NCBI GenBank assembly: GCA_033283165.1
Contig: JAWMQL010000007.1
Coordinates: forward strand, 1-64,000
Source: JAWMQL01 sp033283165
GTDB lineage: Bacteria > Pseudomonadota > Gammaproteobacteria > Pseudomonadales > Halieaceae
Length of the DNA stretch: 64,000 bases
Direction: 5' to 3'
The first letter of the stretch is position 1, and each line of letters starts with the position of its first letter. A program made the position numbers and the translations under genes. Below are positions 33,312 through 42,934 of this stretch, one piece after another. The notes under the pieces are model-generated. The model ran no database searches. It had not been told where the DNA came from and saw nothing but the letters and a program-made list of their open reading frames with translations.

Positions 33312-34052
33312 ATGTACCCCTGGAAGACCCTTCGCAACATCGGTGCCCTGCTGTTAATGCTGCCACTGATACACCTGACCTGGCTGGTCTCGCAGGAGAC
33401 CCTGATGCTGTTGGATGTGTCTCCGAACGCCTGGTCAAAGGACCTGGCTCGCTATGTGGCCGAGGACCGGAAGCAGCACCTGCCCGAGAATGCCCTGTTA
33501 CTGGTGGGCGGTCGGCGCGCCAGCCTGTGGCGCAACCTGGAGGCGGACCTGGCCCCGATGCCGGTGCTGAACCGGGCGCTGGGTGACGCGACCATCGGTG
33601 ACATCCAGTACCACTATGAGCGCCTTGTCGGCCACTACCGGCCAGAGATTCTGGTCCTGATACCCGGCAACAGCGAATTCCACATCCGCGACAGCAAATC
33701 CGCCGGCGAATTCCTGCACGCCATACAGGACCTGGCTGCAACCGATCAGGTCACCCGGCCGGGCAAGCGCCTGGTCGTATTCGTCCCGCTCAAGACCGTG
33801 CTGTACCCCCAGGATGACGAGCGCATAGACAACATCAGTCACCAACTCACCCAGTGGGCAGCGCTGAACGAGAATATTACCGTTCTGGACGCCAACCCAC
33901 TGCTGGTGAAAACAAATGGAGGGGCCGACCCCCGTTATTACCGCCCCGATGGCGTCAACCTCAACGAACACGGCTACCTGCGGTTGACGATGTTGCTGCG
34001 CGAACAGTTGGAGAGGGACTATCCGGGGGTTTTCGGCAACCAAATCCAATGA
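33312..34052 (+). CDS. SGNH/GDSL-like protein with lost catalytic residues
   Basis: A 246-residue protein with an N-terminal membrane/signal anchor (residues 11-28). The four SGNH blocks can be traced but are altered: block I, normally GxSxx with the nucleophile, reads GGRR (66-69); block III, normally GxND, reads GNSE (119-122); and the C-terminal DGxH reads DGVN (213-216). The general layout (LLVGGRRASLWRNLEADL, then HYRPEILVLIPGN, then YYRPDGVNLNEHGYLRL) still follows the family. It is probably a non-catalytic or repurposed exported protein. It precedes the glycan island, so a role in polysaccharide handling is possible. Confidence 0.6.
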   Translation: MYPWKTLRNIGALLLMLPLIHLTWLVSQETLMLLDVSPNAWSKDLARYVAEDRKQHLPENALLLVGGRRASLWRNLEADLAPMPVLNRALGDATIGDIQYHYERLVGHYRPEILVLIPGNSEFHIRDSKSAGEFLHAIQDLAATDQVTRPGKRLVVFVPLKTVLYPQDDERIDNISHQLTQWAALNENITVLDANPLLVKTNGGADPRYYRPDGVNLNEHGYLRLTMLLREQLERDYPGVFGNQIQ

Positions 34053-34120
34053 ATCCGGCTGGCGCATTAATCCCTGGATACTTAGACTGGCTTTCTGTCA
34101 CATAGACTTATCAACAGACC

Positions 34121-35236
34121 ATGAAAACTGCGAAACCTCGAATATTTCTGATATCGAGAAATTTCCCGCCTATTATCGGTGGGATTGAACAGTTGATGAA
34201 ATCGACCTACGACGTGCTGGCTGCGGACCATGAAGTATTACTTCTGGGTCCTAAAGGCAGTCGCGACTTCAGTCCCAACGCATTGCGCGTAGTCGAGCTG
34301 CCCGCCTGGGCACCAGTATTCATTTCCATGTCCCTGCTAGTCGCACCCGTGCTGGGCCTCATTTACAGACCTAGTTTGGTAATCGCAGCCAATGGATTAA
34401 TAGCACCAGCTAGTTGGCTTACTGCCCTCCTGGGTCGCTGTTCAAGTGCTATTTTCCTGTATGGCCTCGACATAACGGTCAACAACTTTTACTACCGCCA
34501 GTTATTCCTCCCATTCGCGCGTCGAATGAAGACGATCATTGTTATTTCGGAAAATACGCGGAAACTGGCCTGCGAAGCGGGAATGCCGCCAGATAAGCTT
34601 CGTATATTACATCCGTGCATTCGGGAACCTAGTCCAGGGGTCGGATCCAGGCAACTGAGACTCAAACTGGGAGCGCTACGGCCGTATATTCTTTATGCAG
34701 GTAGAGTAGTCCCCAGAAAAGGCCTGAGAGAGTTTATAGAAGCCTGCGGACCCTGGATGAGTGAAGGAAATATCAATCTGGTTGTAGCCGGAGATGCCCC
34801 AACCCAGTCCGCTGCCTCACACGGTCGAAGTTATGCCCAGTCGGTAATAACGGAGGTTGAGAAGCAAGACCTGTGCGAACAGGTCCATTTTTTAGGCCTC
34901 TTGCAGGATGAAGATATGGCGGCCTGTTTCGAATTGGCCTCAGTTCATATCATGCCACTGGTCAACATCCCCGGAGACGTGGAAGGGTTCGGCATGGTCG
35001 CTGTTGAAGCAGCGAGCTACGGCACCCCTACTGTCGCGTTCGACTGCGGGGGGGTCTCTGACGCAATAGGCGACCCCGATTGCCTGATTTCCGCGACTGA
35101 TTATAAAACGCTGGAAATCGCACTCGCCGCGCAAATGACCTCACCTGCTGAACCGGGCCGGTGGCAGCAATGGGCGAATCGATTCTATCCAGCAAACTAC
35201 GGCAAGAAATTGCTCAAAGTCCTCAATCTTGACTAA
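34121..35236 (+). CDS. Glycosyltransferase family 4 protein
   Basis: A 371-residue GT-B enzyme. The N-terminal lobe starts PRIFLISRNFPPIIGGIEQL; the C-terminal donor-binding lobe has ILYAGRVVPRKGLREFIEA and the retaining GT4 motif EGFGMVAVEAASYGTPTVAF, with the conserved E-x7-E. It transfers an activated sugar during surface-glycan assembly. Base composition is lower in GC than the flanking housekeeping genes. It overlaps the following GT2 gene. Confidence 0.92.
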   Translation: MKTAKPRIFLISRNFPPIIGGIEQLMKSTYDVLAADHEVLLLGPKGSRDFSPNALRVVELPAWAPVFISMSLLVAPVLGLIYRPSLVIAANGLIAPASWLTALLGRCSSAIFLYGLDITVNNFYYRQLFLPFARRMKTIIVISENTRKLACEAGMPPDKLRILHPCIREPSPGVGSRQLRLKLGALRPYILYAGRVVPRKGLREFIEACGPWMSEGNINLVVAGDAPTQSAASHGRSYAQSVITEVEKQDLCEQVHFLGLLQDEDMAACFELASVHIMPLVNIPGDVEGFGMVAVEAASYGTPTVAFDCGGVSDAIGDPDCLISATDYKTLEIALAAQMTSPAEPGRWQQWANRFYPANYGKKLLKVLNLD

Positions 35237-36143
35237 CTCCGAGATCGATTTTTCAGTCTGTATCGCCAATTTCAACGGGGCCGAGCTCCTCGATGCCTGC
35301 CTAGGCTCTATTAAACTCCAGGTAACACAGGCCAACATTGAGATTTTGGTACACGACGACGCATCAATCGACCCTGGATTGAAACTGGTCCGGGAAAAAT
35401 ATCATGATGTAGTGTGGATTTTCTCCACGGAAAACGTGGGCTACTGCCAGGCCAATCAAAAGATGTCCCAGCAGGCAAGAGGAAAATACCTGCTGTTGCT
35501 GAACAACGACGTAGAATTGCTGCCAGAGGCACTGGAAAGACTGTTTCTGGCGGTAAGAGAAGACCCCTCGCCCATTTATTCTCTCAGAGAATACCGCATG
35601 GATGGCAGACTGAGCTGCAGCGGCATGGGCCTGGACGTGTTTTTCACCCCTTTCCACTGTACCAAGCCTTCACACAAGCTGGTCTACGCGATGGGTGCCT
35701 GCCTTATGATCCGAAAAGAGTTATGGCAGGAACTCGGTGGTTATCCGACCTTTTTTAAGTACAGTGCGGAGGACCTCTACCTCTGCCTGAAAGCCAGAGC
35801 CTTGGGCATATCGACGCAAATTCTCGATATGTCCGGCTATCGACACCATATCAGCGCGACCACCAACAGTGCAGGAATCAACCTGGCCAGGCGCCGCCTG
35901 AGCGAGCGAAATAGACGCTGGATACTGCAGAACATGGTTATACACCGCCACAAGATCCTGATTTATCCGGGGTTTACCTTGATGAGGTGGTTGGAAAATC
36001 TCTTTCACGTCCTGACTCAATCAAGCCTTAGACCGCTATCCCCGCTGCCTCAACTCCAGACTGGCAATGAACCTCGGCAACCGGTATTGCACCTTTTAAC
36101 CTGGCGACCTAGCAAGTTGCTTCATTTCATAAAACCAGGGTGA
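35229..36143 (+). CDS. Glycosyltransferase family 2 protein
   Basis: A 304-residue GT-A enzyme with the N-terminal DFSVCIANFNGAELLDACL, VHDDASIDPG (first Asp pair) and LLLNNDVELLP (DxD-like) segments, then MGACLMIRKELW and YSAEDLYLCLKARALG with the acidic catalytic ED. The rhamnosyltransferase-like pattern suggests an inverting transferase. The likely start is TTG 35229, overlapping the GT4 stop by 8 bp; no in-frame ATG lies near. Confidence 0.88.
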   Translation: MTNSEIDFSVCIANFNGAELLDACLGSIKLQVTQANIEILVHDDASIDPGLKLVREKYHDVVWIFSTENVGYCQANQKMSQQARGKYLLLLNNDVELLPEALERLFLAVREDPSPIYSLREYRMDGRLSCSGMGLDVFFTPFHCTKPSHKLVYAMGACLMIRKELWQELGGYPTFFKYSAEDLYLCLKARALGISTQILDMSGYRHHISATTNSAGINLARRRLSERNRRWILQNMVIHRHKILIYPGFTLMRWLENLFHVLTQSSLRPLSPLPQLQTGNEPRQPVLHLLTWRPSKLLHFIKPG

Positions 36144-36160
36144 GCTTGGAGCATCAATCT

Positions 36161-36177
36161 CGCCTCGCAACGAGGCG
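36161..36177. repeat. Short stem-loop before dxs
   Basis: CGCCTCG CAA CGAGGCG forms a 7-bp GC-rich hairpin with a 3-nt loop, 18 bp after the GT2 stop and 57 bp before dxs. There is no T-run, so it is not a standard terminator, but it could separate the two genes. Confidence 0.4.
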
Positions 36178-36221
36178 GCCATCAACCGGTAAACGAGTCG
36201 CTACCCGCTACCATTCTGGGG

Positions 36222-36227
36222 TAAAAT
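36222..36227 (+). promoter_or_regulatory. Possible -10 box immediately upstream of dxs
   Basis: TAAAAT ends 6 bp before the dxs ATG at 36234. If used, transcription would begin at or next to the start codon. No good -35 is seen at 17 bp, so this is a weak call. Confidence 0.3.
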
Positions 36228-36233
36228 CCCGCC

Positions 36234-38189
36234 ATGCTGGCCGAGATACCCATAATTCGCCCCGACACCCCCCTGCTGGACCAAGTCGACCAGGGATTGT
36301 CTGTGCGCGACCTGGAAACGGAGCAGTTGTTGCAACTGGCGGAGGAACTGCGCGCGTTTCTGCTTTATACGGTAGGCCAGACCGGCGGTCACTTCGGGGC
36401 CGGGCTGGGGGTGGTGGAGCTGACGCTGGCTCTGCATCATGTATACAACCTGCCCGAGGATCGCCTGGTGTGGGACGTGGGCCACCAGACTTACCCGCAC
36501 AAGATTCTGACCGGGCGCATGCAGCACATGCACACCGTGCGCCAGGCGGGGGGTCTGTCCGGGTTTCCCAAGCGGTCCGAAAGTGAATACGACACCTTCG
36601 GGGTAGGCCACTCGTCTACCAGTATATCTGCCGCCATGGGTATGGCCCTGGCCGCGAGAGCCCAGGGACTGGATCGCAAGGTCATCGCGGTGATCGGTGA
36701 CGGCGCCATCACCGGCGGCATGGCCTTCGAGGCGCTGGCCCACGCTGGCCACGAACGCCCCAACATGCTGGTCATTCTCAACGACAACCAGATGTCCATC
36801 GGCCACAACAAGGGCGGATTGGCCACGTACTTTGCCAAGATCTGGGCAAGCAAGACCTATATAGCCATGCGTGAGGGGTCCAAAAAGGTTCTGGAGAAAA
36901 TCCGCCCCGCCTGGGAACTGGCCAAGCGCACCGAAGAGCACATGAAGGGCATGGTCGCGCCCGGCACCCTGTTTGAGGAACTAGGCTTCCATTACATCGG
37001 CCCTCTCGACGGGCACGACCTGCCAGGACTCATCCAGACCCTGGAAAACATGAAGGACCTGGAAGGTCCCCAGTTCCTGCACATCAGGACCATGAAAGGC
37101 AAGGGGTTTGCGCCGGCAGAAGCCGACCCTGTAGGATACCATGCCATCAACAAGATCGAGGCCAAGCCCAAAGGGCCCCAACCCGCGGTACCCGTGCCAA
37201 CCTCGCCTCCGAAGTACCAGGACGTGTTTGGCCGCTGGCTCTGCGACATGGCCGATAAGGACCCAAGGCTGGTGGCTATTACTCCCGCCATGTGCGAAGG
37301 CTCGGGAATGGTGGAGTTCGCGAAGCGCTTCCCGGACCGCTACTACGACGTGGCCATTGCAGAGCAACACGCGGTGACCCTGGCGGCCGGCATGGCCTGC
37401 GACGGTATGAAACCGGTGGTGGCGATTTACTCCACCTTCTTGCAACGGGCCTACGACCAACTGATACACGACGTGGCCCTGCAGAACCTGGATGTGACTT
37501 TCGCGATCGACCGAGCGGGTCTGGTCGGACAGGACGGACCTACCCATCACGGTGCCTTCGACCTCAGCTACCTGCGCTGCATCCCGAATATGGTTATCGG
37601 CGCCCCGTCGGATGAAAACGAGTGTCGGCAGATGTTGTATACCGCCTTCAATCACCCTGGGCCGGCGGCGGTCCGGTATCCGCGGGGCGCGGGGTGTGGG
37701 GTGATGATTAATAAGGAGATGCAATCGCTGGACATTGGCATCGCTACCCTGTGCCTGCAGGGTAAAAATGTCGCGATACTCAACTTCGGAACCCTGCTAC
37801 GGGAAGCGCTGAAAGCCGGTCGAGAGTTGGGGGCTAGTGTCTATGATATGCGCTGGGTCAAACCCCTTGATGAGAAGTTGATCTTATCGACCCTGGAGTC
37901 ACACGAGTTGCTGATCACGCTGGAGGAAAACAGCGTCGCCGGCGGTGCCGGCTCGGCTGTCAATGAATTCATGGCGACCCAGTCGAAATCTGCCATGATA
38001 TTGAACCTGGGCCTGCCGGACAGCTTCGTGGAACACGGCAGCCAACAGGAGCAGCGCCACTGGATGCAACTGGACAGCGATAGCATCATTGCTTGCGTCG
38101 AGCGCGCAAGGCAACGCCAGAACCAGAAGCCGATATGGCAGTCCGACTTTGAACTGAACTACTCGAGCTTGCCGGTTCAAGCTGAATAG
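36234..38189 (+). CDS. dxs: 1-Deoxy-D-xylulose-5-phosphate synthase
   Basis: First enzyme of the MEP isoprenoid pathway: pyruvate plus glyceraldehyde 3-phosphate gives DXP. The 651-residue length and motifs are normal: TVGQTGGHFGAGLGVVELT, VWDVGHQTYPHKIL, the thiamine diphosphate site AVIGDGAITGGMAFEAL...NDNQMSI, IAEQHAVTLAAGMA and DRAGLVGQDGPTHHG. The start matches Pseudomonas Dxs (EIPxxRPxTPLLD). Many gammaproteobacteria encode xseB-ispA-dxs; here dxs is 8 kb upstream of xseB-ispA, in the middle of the glycan island. Confidence 0.95.
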   Translation: MLAEIPIIRPDTPLLDQVDQGLSVRDLETEQLLQLAEELRAFLLYTVGQTGGHFGAGLGVVELTLALHHVYNLPEDRLVWDVGHQTYPHKILTGRMQHMHTVRQAGGLSGFPKRSESEYDTFGVGHSSTSISAAMGMALAARAQGLDRKVIAVIGDGAITGGMAFEALAHAGHERPNMLVILNDNQMSIGHNKGGLATYFAKIWASKTYIAMREGSKKVLEKIRPAWELAKRTEEHMKGMVAPGTLFEELGFHYIGPLDGHDLPGLIQTLENMKDLEGPQFLHIRTMKGKGFAPAEADPVGYHAINKIEAKPKGPQPAVPVPTSPPKYQDVFGRWLCDMADKDPRLVAITPAMCEGSGMVEFAKRFPDRYYDVAIAEQHAVTLAAGMACDGMKPVVAIYSTFLQRAYDQLIHDVALQNLDVTFAIDRAGLVGQDGPTHHGAFDLSYLRCIPNMVIGAPSDENECRQMLYTAFNHPGPAAVRYPRGAGCGVMINKEMQSLDIGIATLCLQGKNVAILNFGTLLREALKAGRELGASVYDMRWVKPLDEKLILSTLESHELLITLEENSVAGGAGSAVNEFMATQSKSAMILNLGLPDSFVEHGSQQEQRHWMQLDSDSIIACVERARQRQNQKPIWQSDFELNYSSLPVQAE

Positions 38190-38211
38190 ACACTGCTATC
38201 TAAGGCCATCT

Positions 38212-39321
38212 GTGCGCGATCCAGTCTATGTTACTCGCCCCAATCTTCCGCCACTCGAGGACATCATTCCCTACCTGGAGGAAATATGGTCCAACCAGGT
38301 TCTGACCAATGGCGGACCATTTCATACCCGACTGGAGGCTGAACTGGCGGCTCACTTGGGGGTGAATTATTTGTCACTGTTTGCCAATGGCACCTTGGCT
38401 CTGGTCACCGCCCTACAGGCTCTGGGCATCCGGGGTGAGGTGATCACCACACCCTACAGTTTCGTGGCGACCACCCATGCCTTGGCCTGGAACAATATAA
38501 CCCCGGTCTTCGTAGACATAGACCCTCACACACTCAACCTCGACCCGGCCTGTATCGAACAGGCCATCACCCCGCAAACCACAGCTATCCTGCCTACGCA
38601 CATATATGGAAACCCCTGTGATACTAAAGCCATTCAGCAAATTGCCGACATGTACGGTCTTAAAGTGGTCTACGACGCAGCGCATGCTTTCGGCGTCGAG
38701 GACGACGAAGGCAGCGTGCTGCGCCACGGTGACATGTCGATACTCAGTTTTCACGCCACCAAGGTGTACACCACTTTCGAGGGAGGCGCCATAGTAAGCC
38801 CCGACGAAAAATCCAAGGAACGCGTGGACTACCTGAAAAATTTTGGGTTCGTGGACGAGGTCCGGGTGGTGCAGTCTGGTATCAACGGTAAAATGAACGA
38901 ATTTCAGGCGGCGGTTGGCTTGGCACAACTGCCTCGCATCGATGGGTTGATCGCTCAACGCGAGAATCTGGACGGGGCCTACCGGGAGCTGCTGGCGGAC
39001 ATAAACGGACTCGATCTGCCACCCCGAAGCCACGCACGGCGTTACAACTACTCATATTTCCCGATCTTTATTTCTAGAAACTACCCTGTGAGCCGGGACT
39101 CACTTTACGACCGACTGCGCGAAGACCAGATCTACACCCGTCGATATTTTTACCCCCTTATAAGCGAATTACCAATGTACCGTGGCCTGGAGAGTGCCCG
39201 ATCCGACAGGCTCGCGAACGCGCACCGGGCGGCCAACAGTGTGCTCTGCCTGCCTATATACCCCGGTCTGGATCGCGGGACGCTCGAACGCATATGCGAC
39301 ATCTGCCGCCACCCCGGTTAA
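38212..39321 (+). CDS. DegT/DnrJ/EryC1/StrS family sugar aminotransferase
   Basis: A 369-residue PLP enzyme that makes amino sugars from nucleotide keto-sugars. Signs are FANGTLALVTALQALGI, the DAAHAFGV loop and the PLP lysine Lys184 in SFHATKVYTTFEGG. It begins with GTG 23 bp after dxs. Such enzymes (for example those that make dTDP- or UDP-4-amino sugars) need a keto-sugar from a dehydratase, which is not in this window. Confidence 0.92.
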   Translation: MRDPVYVTRPNLPPLEDIIPYLEEIWSNQVLTNGGPFHTRLEAELAAHLGVNYLSLFANGTLALVTALQALGIRGEVITTPYSFVATTHALAWNNITPVFVDIDPHTLNLDPACIEQAITPQTTAILPTHIYGNPCDTKAIQQIADMYGLKVVYDAAHAFGVEDDEGSVLRHGDMSILSFHATKVYTTFEGGAIVSPDEKSKERVDYLKNFGFVDEVRVVQSGINGKMNEFQAAVGLAQLPRIDGLIAQRENLDGAYRELLADINGLDLPPRSHARRYNYSYFPIFISRNYPVSRDSLYDRLREDQIYTRRYFYPLISELPMYRGLESARSDRLANAHRAANSVLCLPIYPGLDRGTLERICDICRHPG

Positions 39322-39334
39322 CGTGAGGGACCCG

Positions 39335-40402
39335 ATGAACAGCGCTGCCGCCGTAAAGGCATACTACGCAGACCAGGGCCGCCCTCCGCCCAAACCGGAA
39401 GGCTGCTATGTGCTGGGCAGAAACGAATACAGCAGTTCCCTGGTGAATGCTTTCAACATAATCGCCGTAGTAGATGATTTCAGCGGAGCGAGCGAGTTCA
39501 TGGGTCGCCCAGTAATTACCACTGCGGAGCTACCCGTCGGGGCCCGTGTGATCAGTTGTTCGCTGTCCATCTGGGCTCACACGGCCTACCGCAAGCTGCG
39601 CGACCTGGGGTACCTCGATGTTTTGGGATACTGTGAAGTGTGGTCACACTATCCGCAGCAATTGCTACAACCAGACTTTCTGCATCAAACCCACGCGCTG
39701 CAAGCAACCTCGGGGGACCAGCTTACCCAACTGGCTTCGCGACTTGCCGACGACAAGTCACGGGAGATTTTGCAAAAGCTGCTGCAATTTCGGCTTTATG
39801 GCGATGTGTCGCGGGACCTCGGTTTCAGCGTACGGCTGGAAGAACAATATTTTTCCTCCGTCTGTCCCCTAAGCGACCGGGAGGTCTTTGTCGATGGCGG
39901 TGGCTATACCGGCGACACCAGCCAGGCTTTCTGCCGGCGTACCGGCGGCCACGAAGCCATCTACCTGTTCGAACCCGATACCGGCAATATGAACCATGCG
40001 CGCGAGAATCTCTCCTCCGTACCGAATGTCACCTTCATTCCCTTTGGACTCTCGGACAAGCGCGGGGAGACTCGATTTTCCGCGGGCTCGGGTTCTGCAT
40101 CCTCGATATCTGAACAGGGGGAAACGGTCATCCAACTGACAACCATAGACCGTGCGGTGGACCGGCCGGTAAGCTATATCAAGCTGGACCTGGAAGGCCA
40201 TGACCTGGCTGCTTTGCAAGGAGCGCGTGAGCATATCTGCGCGGATCACCCCAAGATTGCCGTGGCGGTTTACCACCAAGCCGACCATTTTTTAGCCATT
40301 CCGGAATACGTGTTATCCCTGCGCAGTGACTATGACCTGCACCTGCGCCATTACACCGAGGGCTGGTCGGAATCGGTCATGTATTTCATCCCACGTGAGT
40401 GA
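39335..40402 (+). CDS. FkbM-family methyltransferase with N-terminal extension
   Basis: A 355-residue protein. The C-terminal 170 residues are an FkbM SAM methyltransferase: EVFVDGGGYTGDTSQAF (SAM loop), IYLFEPDTGNMNHAREN, YIKLDLEGHDLAALQGA and IAVAVYH. The N-terminal part (1-180) has CYVLGRNEYSSSLVNAF and a Rossmann-like start and may bind a sugar-nucleotide or another cofactor. The ATG at 39335 follows GAGGGA. It is the last forward gene of the island and probably methylates the glycan. Confidence 0.88.
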   Translation: MNSAAAVKAYYADQGRPPPKPEGCYVLGRNEYSSSLVNAFNIIAVVDDFSGASEFMGRPVITTAELPVGARVISCSLSIWAHTAYRKLRDLGYLDVLGYCEVWSHYPQQLLQPDFLHQTHALQATSGDQLTQLASRLADDKSREILQKLLQFRLYGDVSRDLGFSVRLEEQYFSSVCPLSDREVFVDGGGYTGDTSQAFCRRTGGHEAIYLFEPDTGNMNHARENLSSVPNVTFIPFGLSDKRGETRFSAGSGSASSISEQGETVIQLTTIDRAVDRPVSYIKLDLEGHDLAALQGAREHICADHPKIAVAVYHQADHFLAIPEYVLSLRSDYDLHLRHYTEGWSESVMYFIPRE

Positions 40403-40432
40403 CCGACACCAACGTGGTACCGCTGGTACTGA

Positions 40433-41362
40433 TCAGCTGGGGCGTCGGCGCCGCCAGGGAGAGCGAAGCAGTCCACGCACGGGGAAATAGGCAAAGCCGC
40501 AAAGGATCATCGCGAGACCGAGCAGGTGCTGTTCACGCCAGACCCGCCCCAAGTAGCCTTTCGCCAATCCAGAATCCTTGCGTCGCCATGCTGCTGACAG
40601 AACATCGGCAACGAATACTGTGCCCCCCGACAGTTTGGGCAGGATTCCGAAGTGAGCAAACCTCGGATCGGTAATAGTTAGCCAAATGCGCTCGCGAACG
40701 ACATCTGGCAGCATTTGCATCATGGAACTGGCGTGACCCACCCGGTAGGCAGTCAACTCGCGGTCCAGGTAACCAAGCCGGCCGTGAGTTGCAAGCCTCA
40801 AGTGAATGTTGTAGTCAAGCCCACCGTAGCTTGGCACTTGTTGAATCTCTGATCTCAGGTCAGCGCGTAACACGACCGAGCTGTATTGAAGAAAATTGCA
40901 GCGGGCCAGAAGGTAAGCGCCAGAGATTCGGCCGGGAACGGCGCGAGAAAATGTACGAACCCGATTGCCATCCCCATCGATAACTTTCGCGGCTGTGTAC
41001 ACTGCCGGGCAGTCGGGATGATCCTGCATGAACGCCAGTTGTGCCTGCAGTTTGCCTGGCAACCAGTAGTCATCGCCATCGACCAGTGCGATATAGTCCC
41101 CGGAAGCCTTCCTAACCAGAGAAAGTGTGTTTTTTTCCGCGCCCATGTTCCATTCGTTGAAACAGACGGTCAGGCGATCCGGGTATTGCATGTGTAATGT
41201 GGCGAGAATGGCGCGTGTATCATCCGTGGAACAATCCTCTCCCACCAGCACGTCCAGTTCGAAATCCCCTACCTGCTGAAGGATGCTTACAACACATTGC
41301 TCGATATAACTCGCTTGGTTGTATGTAACGACGCAGGCGGTGACTTTAGGCTGTCCCTGCAA
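40433..41362 (-). CDS. Glycosyltransferase family 2 protein
   Basis: A 309-residue GT-A enzyme: KVTACVVTYNQASYIEQCV at the N-terminus, LVGEDCSTDDTRAI, YIALVDGDDYWLPGKLQ (DxD) and YSSVVLRADL. This resembles the glycan-extension transferases with a DGDDYW motif. The likely start is TTG 41362, which has GGAGGAGG just upstream and overlaps the flippase stop by 17 bp; an ATG at 41422 lies deeper in the flippase and has no such signal. Confidence 0.88.
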   Translation of the reverse strand: MQGQPKVTACVVTYNQASYIEQCVVSILQQVGDFELDVLVGEDCSTDDTRAILATLHMQYPDRLTVCFNEWNMGAEKNTLSLVRKASGDYIALVDGDDYWLPGKLQAQLAFMQDHPDCPAVYTAAKVIDGDGNRVRTFSRAVPGRISGAYLLARCNFLQYSSVVLRADLRSEIQQVPSYGGLDYNIHLRLATHGRLGYLDRELTAYRVGHASSMMQMLPDVVRERIWLTITDPRFAHFGILPKLSGGTVFVADVLSAAWRRKDSGLAKGYLGRVWREQHLLGLAMILCGFAYFPVRGLLRSPWRRRRPS

Positions 41363-42866
41363 AGTGCCTCCTCCAGATGCTCGCAAGCTGATCCCGTACC
41401 ATGGAAGAGCAAGCCATTGCACAGATCGTTAATATCGAGGCGACCAGCCCAAGCCGAGCGACCAGGCCGAAGGTACCAGTTTGCGGTGGAAGAAACATGA
41501 CCAGCAACAGGCCTGCTGCGGCAGCAGGCAGAACGATAACAAGCACATCCCTGAAAAGCCAATCCAGCGCATAACCATCGAGAAACTTCCTGTGCACGAA
41601 GGGCGTCCAGGCACACAGGTAAATGAGATGACCAAGCAGCAAAATCGCTCCAGTACCGAGAGCGCCGTAACCAAGCCAGACCACACCAATAATTGCGGGC
41701 ACCAGCAGTGCCGCAAAGCCGATCGTGGCCAGCACATGATAGCGCAGGTCGCCATGAGCATACTGCAAGTAGTAGGGAAAAGAGGAGAGGTTCAAAACAC
41801 CGTTGGCCAGAGCATAGATCGAGAGCACGGGGGCAGCGTTGGCTGCAAGCGCTGAATCGCCGCTCCATAGCTGCAGGACATCAGCGGAGCAGAGTGCCAG
41901 GGTGAGCGAAGTCACAGCAACCACGATGGCAACCAGTTGGGTAACCTGTCGATAGGTGGTTCTTAGCGCCACTGCATCGCCGCTGCTGTGCAGGTTAGTG
42001 AGTCGTGGCATAAGTGTTTGTGCCACCGTTGCATTGACCAGTAATAAGACGCCCGCTGCCGCTGCGGCCAGCGAAAAATAACCATAGTGGGTGAGCGAGA
42101 GAGTTCCCGACAGCATCAGGCGATCAGTCTGCGAGCTCAGAATCCATACCGATGAAGCAAGGGCTAACGAGCCGGCGAATCCAACCAAGGACCGCAAACT
42201 GGCATCCGCCCGGTCCGGTTCTGGGGTTACTGCCACCAGCTCGCTACGTATCCGGTGTGTAAAGGCATACAGCAGTAGCAATTCGCAGCCTGAAATGACT
42301 AACTGATGCCAGAAAAATACCTCGATGTATGCACCGAACAATGCCAGTGAGAGTAGCACACCCACGAACCGTGCCGCCGCAAACAGCATATTGAAACTGC
42401 TCAGCCAGACAATTCTTTCAGCGCCAATCACCACGCCCCGGTACAGCCCGGCCATCCAGCGCAAGGCGATGGCAACCGACATCAGTCGCAAGCTGGTCCT
42501 TACATCGTCCAGAAGCAGGGCTTCCAGCTGTAACCATCCGGATGCGAGCCAGTCCGCGCCGAGCCAGATTGCCATCCCGCCAAAAAACCCCAACAGGACA
42601 AACATGCCCTGAACCCAGCGCCACATGCGCAGGTAGGTGGTACCGGAGAGGCCTCCGCCAGCAAGTCTTGCAGTTTCCCTGGAGATCGTACCCGACAAAC
42701 CCATATCCAGAAGCATGAACCAGGATTGCAGAACGATGAAGAAACCCACCACTCCAAACGCCTCAGCCCCCATCAAGCGCAGATACACGGGCATCAGTGC
42801 AACGCCGATCAACGCATTGAATACCTGGCTGAGTGCACTGGCAGAAAGGTTAAGCTTCATACTCAT
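41346..42866 (-). CDS. Polysaccharide flippase, Wzx/MOP type
   Basis: A 506-residue integral membrane protein with about 12-14 helices of the MATE/MOP flippase fold (GVALMPVYLRLMGAEAFGVVGF near the N-terminus, DMGLSGTISRETARL, later LVNATVAQTLMPRLTNLH). It would move undecaprenyl-linked glycan units across the inner membrane. First or second gene of a minus-strand unit with the GT2 gene. The matching polymerase (Wzy) is not seen in the window. Confidence 0.88.
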   Translation of the reverse strand: MSMKLNLSASALSQVFNALIGVALMPVYLRLMGAEAFGVVGFFIVLQSWFMLLDMGLSGTISRETARLAGGGLSGTTYLRMWRWVQGMFVLLGFFGGMAIWLGADWLASGWLQLEALLLDDVRTSLRLMSVAIALRWMAGLYRGVVIGAERIVWLSSFNMLFAAARFVGVLLSLALFGAYIEVFFWHQLVISGCELLLLYAFTHRIRSELVAVTPEPDRADASLRSLVGFAGSLALASSVWILSSQTDRLMLSGTLSLTHYGYFSLAAAAAGVLLLVNATVAQTLMPRLTNLHSSGDAVALRTTYRQVTQLVAIVVAVTSLTLALCSADVLQLWSGDSALAANAAPVLSIYALANGVLNLSSFPYYLQYAHGDLRYHVLATIGFAALLVPAIIGVVWLGYGALGTGAILLLGHLIYLCAWTPFVHRKFLDGYALDWLFRDVLVIVLPAAAAGLLLVMFLPPQTGTFGLVARLGLVASILTICAMACSSMVRDQLASIWRRHFAGTA

Positions 42867-42934
42867 GAGCGGCTAGAATCGAGCCGGGATGGTGCCCCGA
42901 AGAGCAGTCCGTGACCTCTCTCCTGAGGCCCGGC

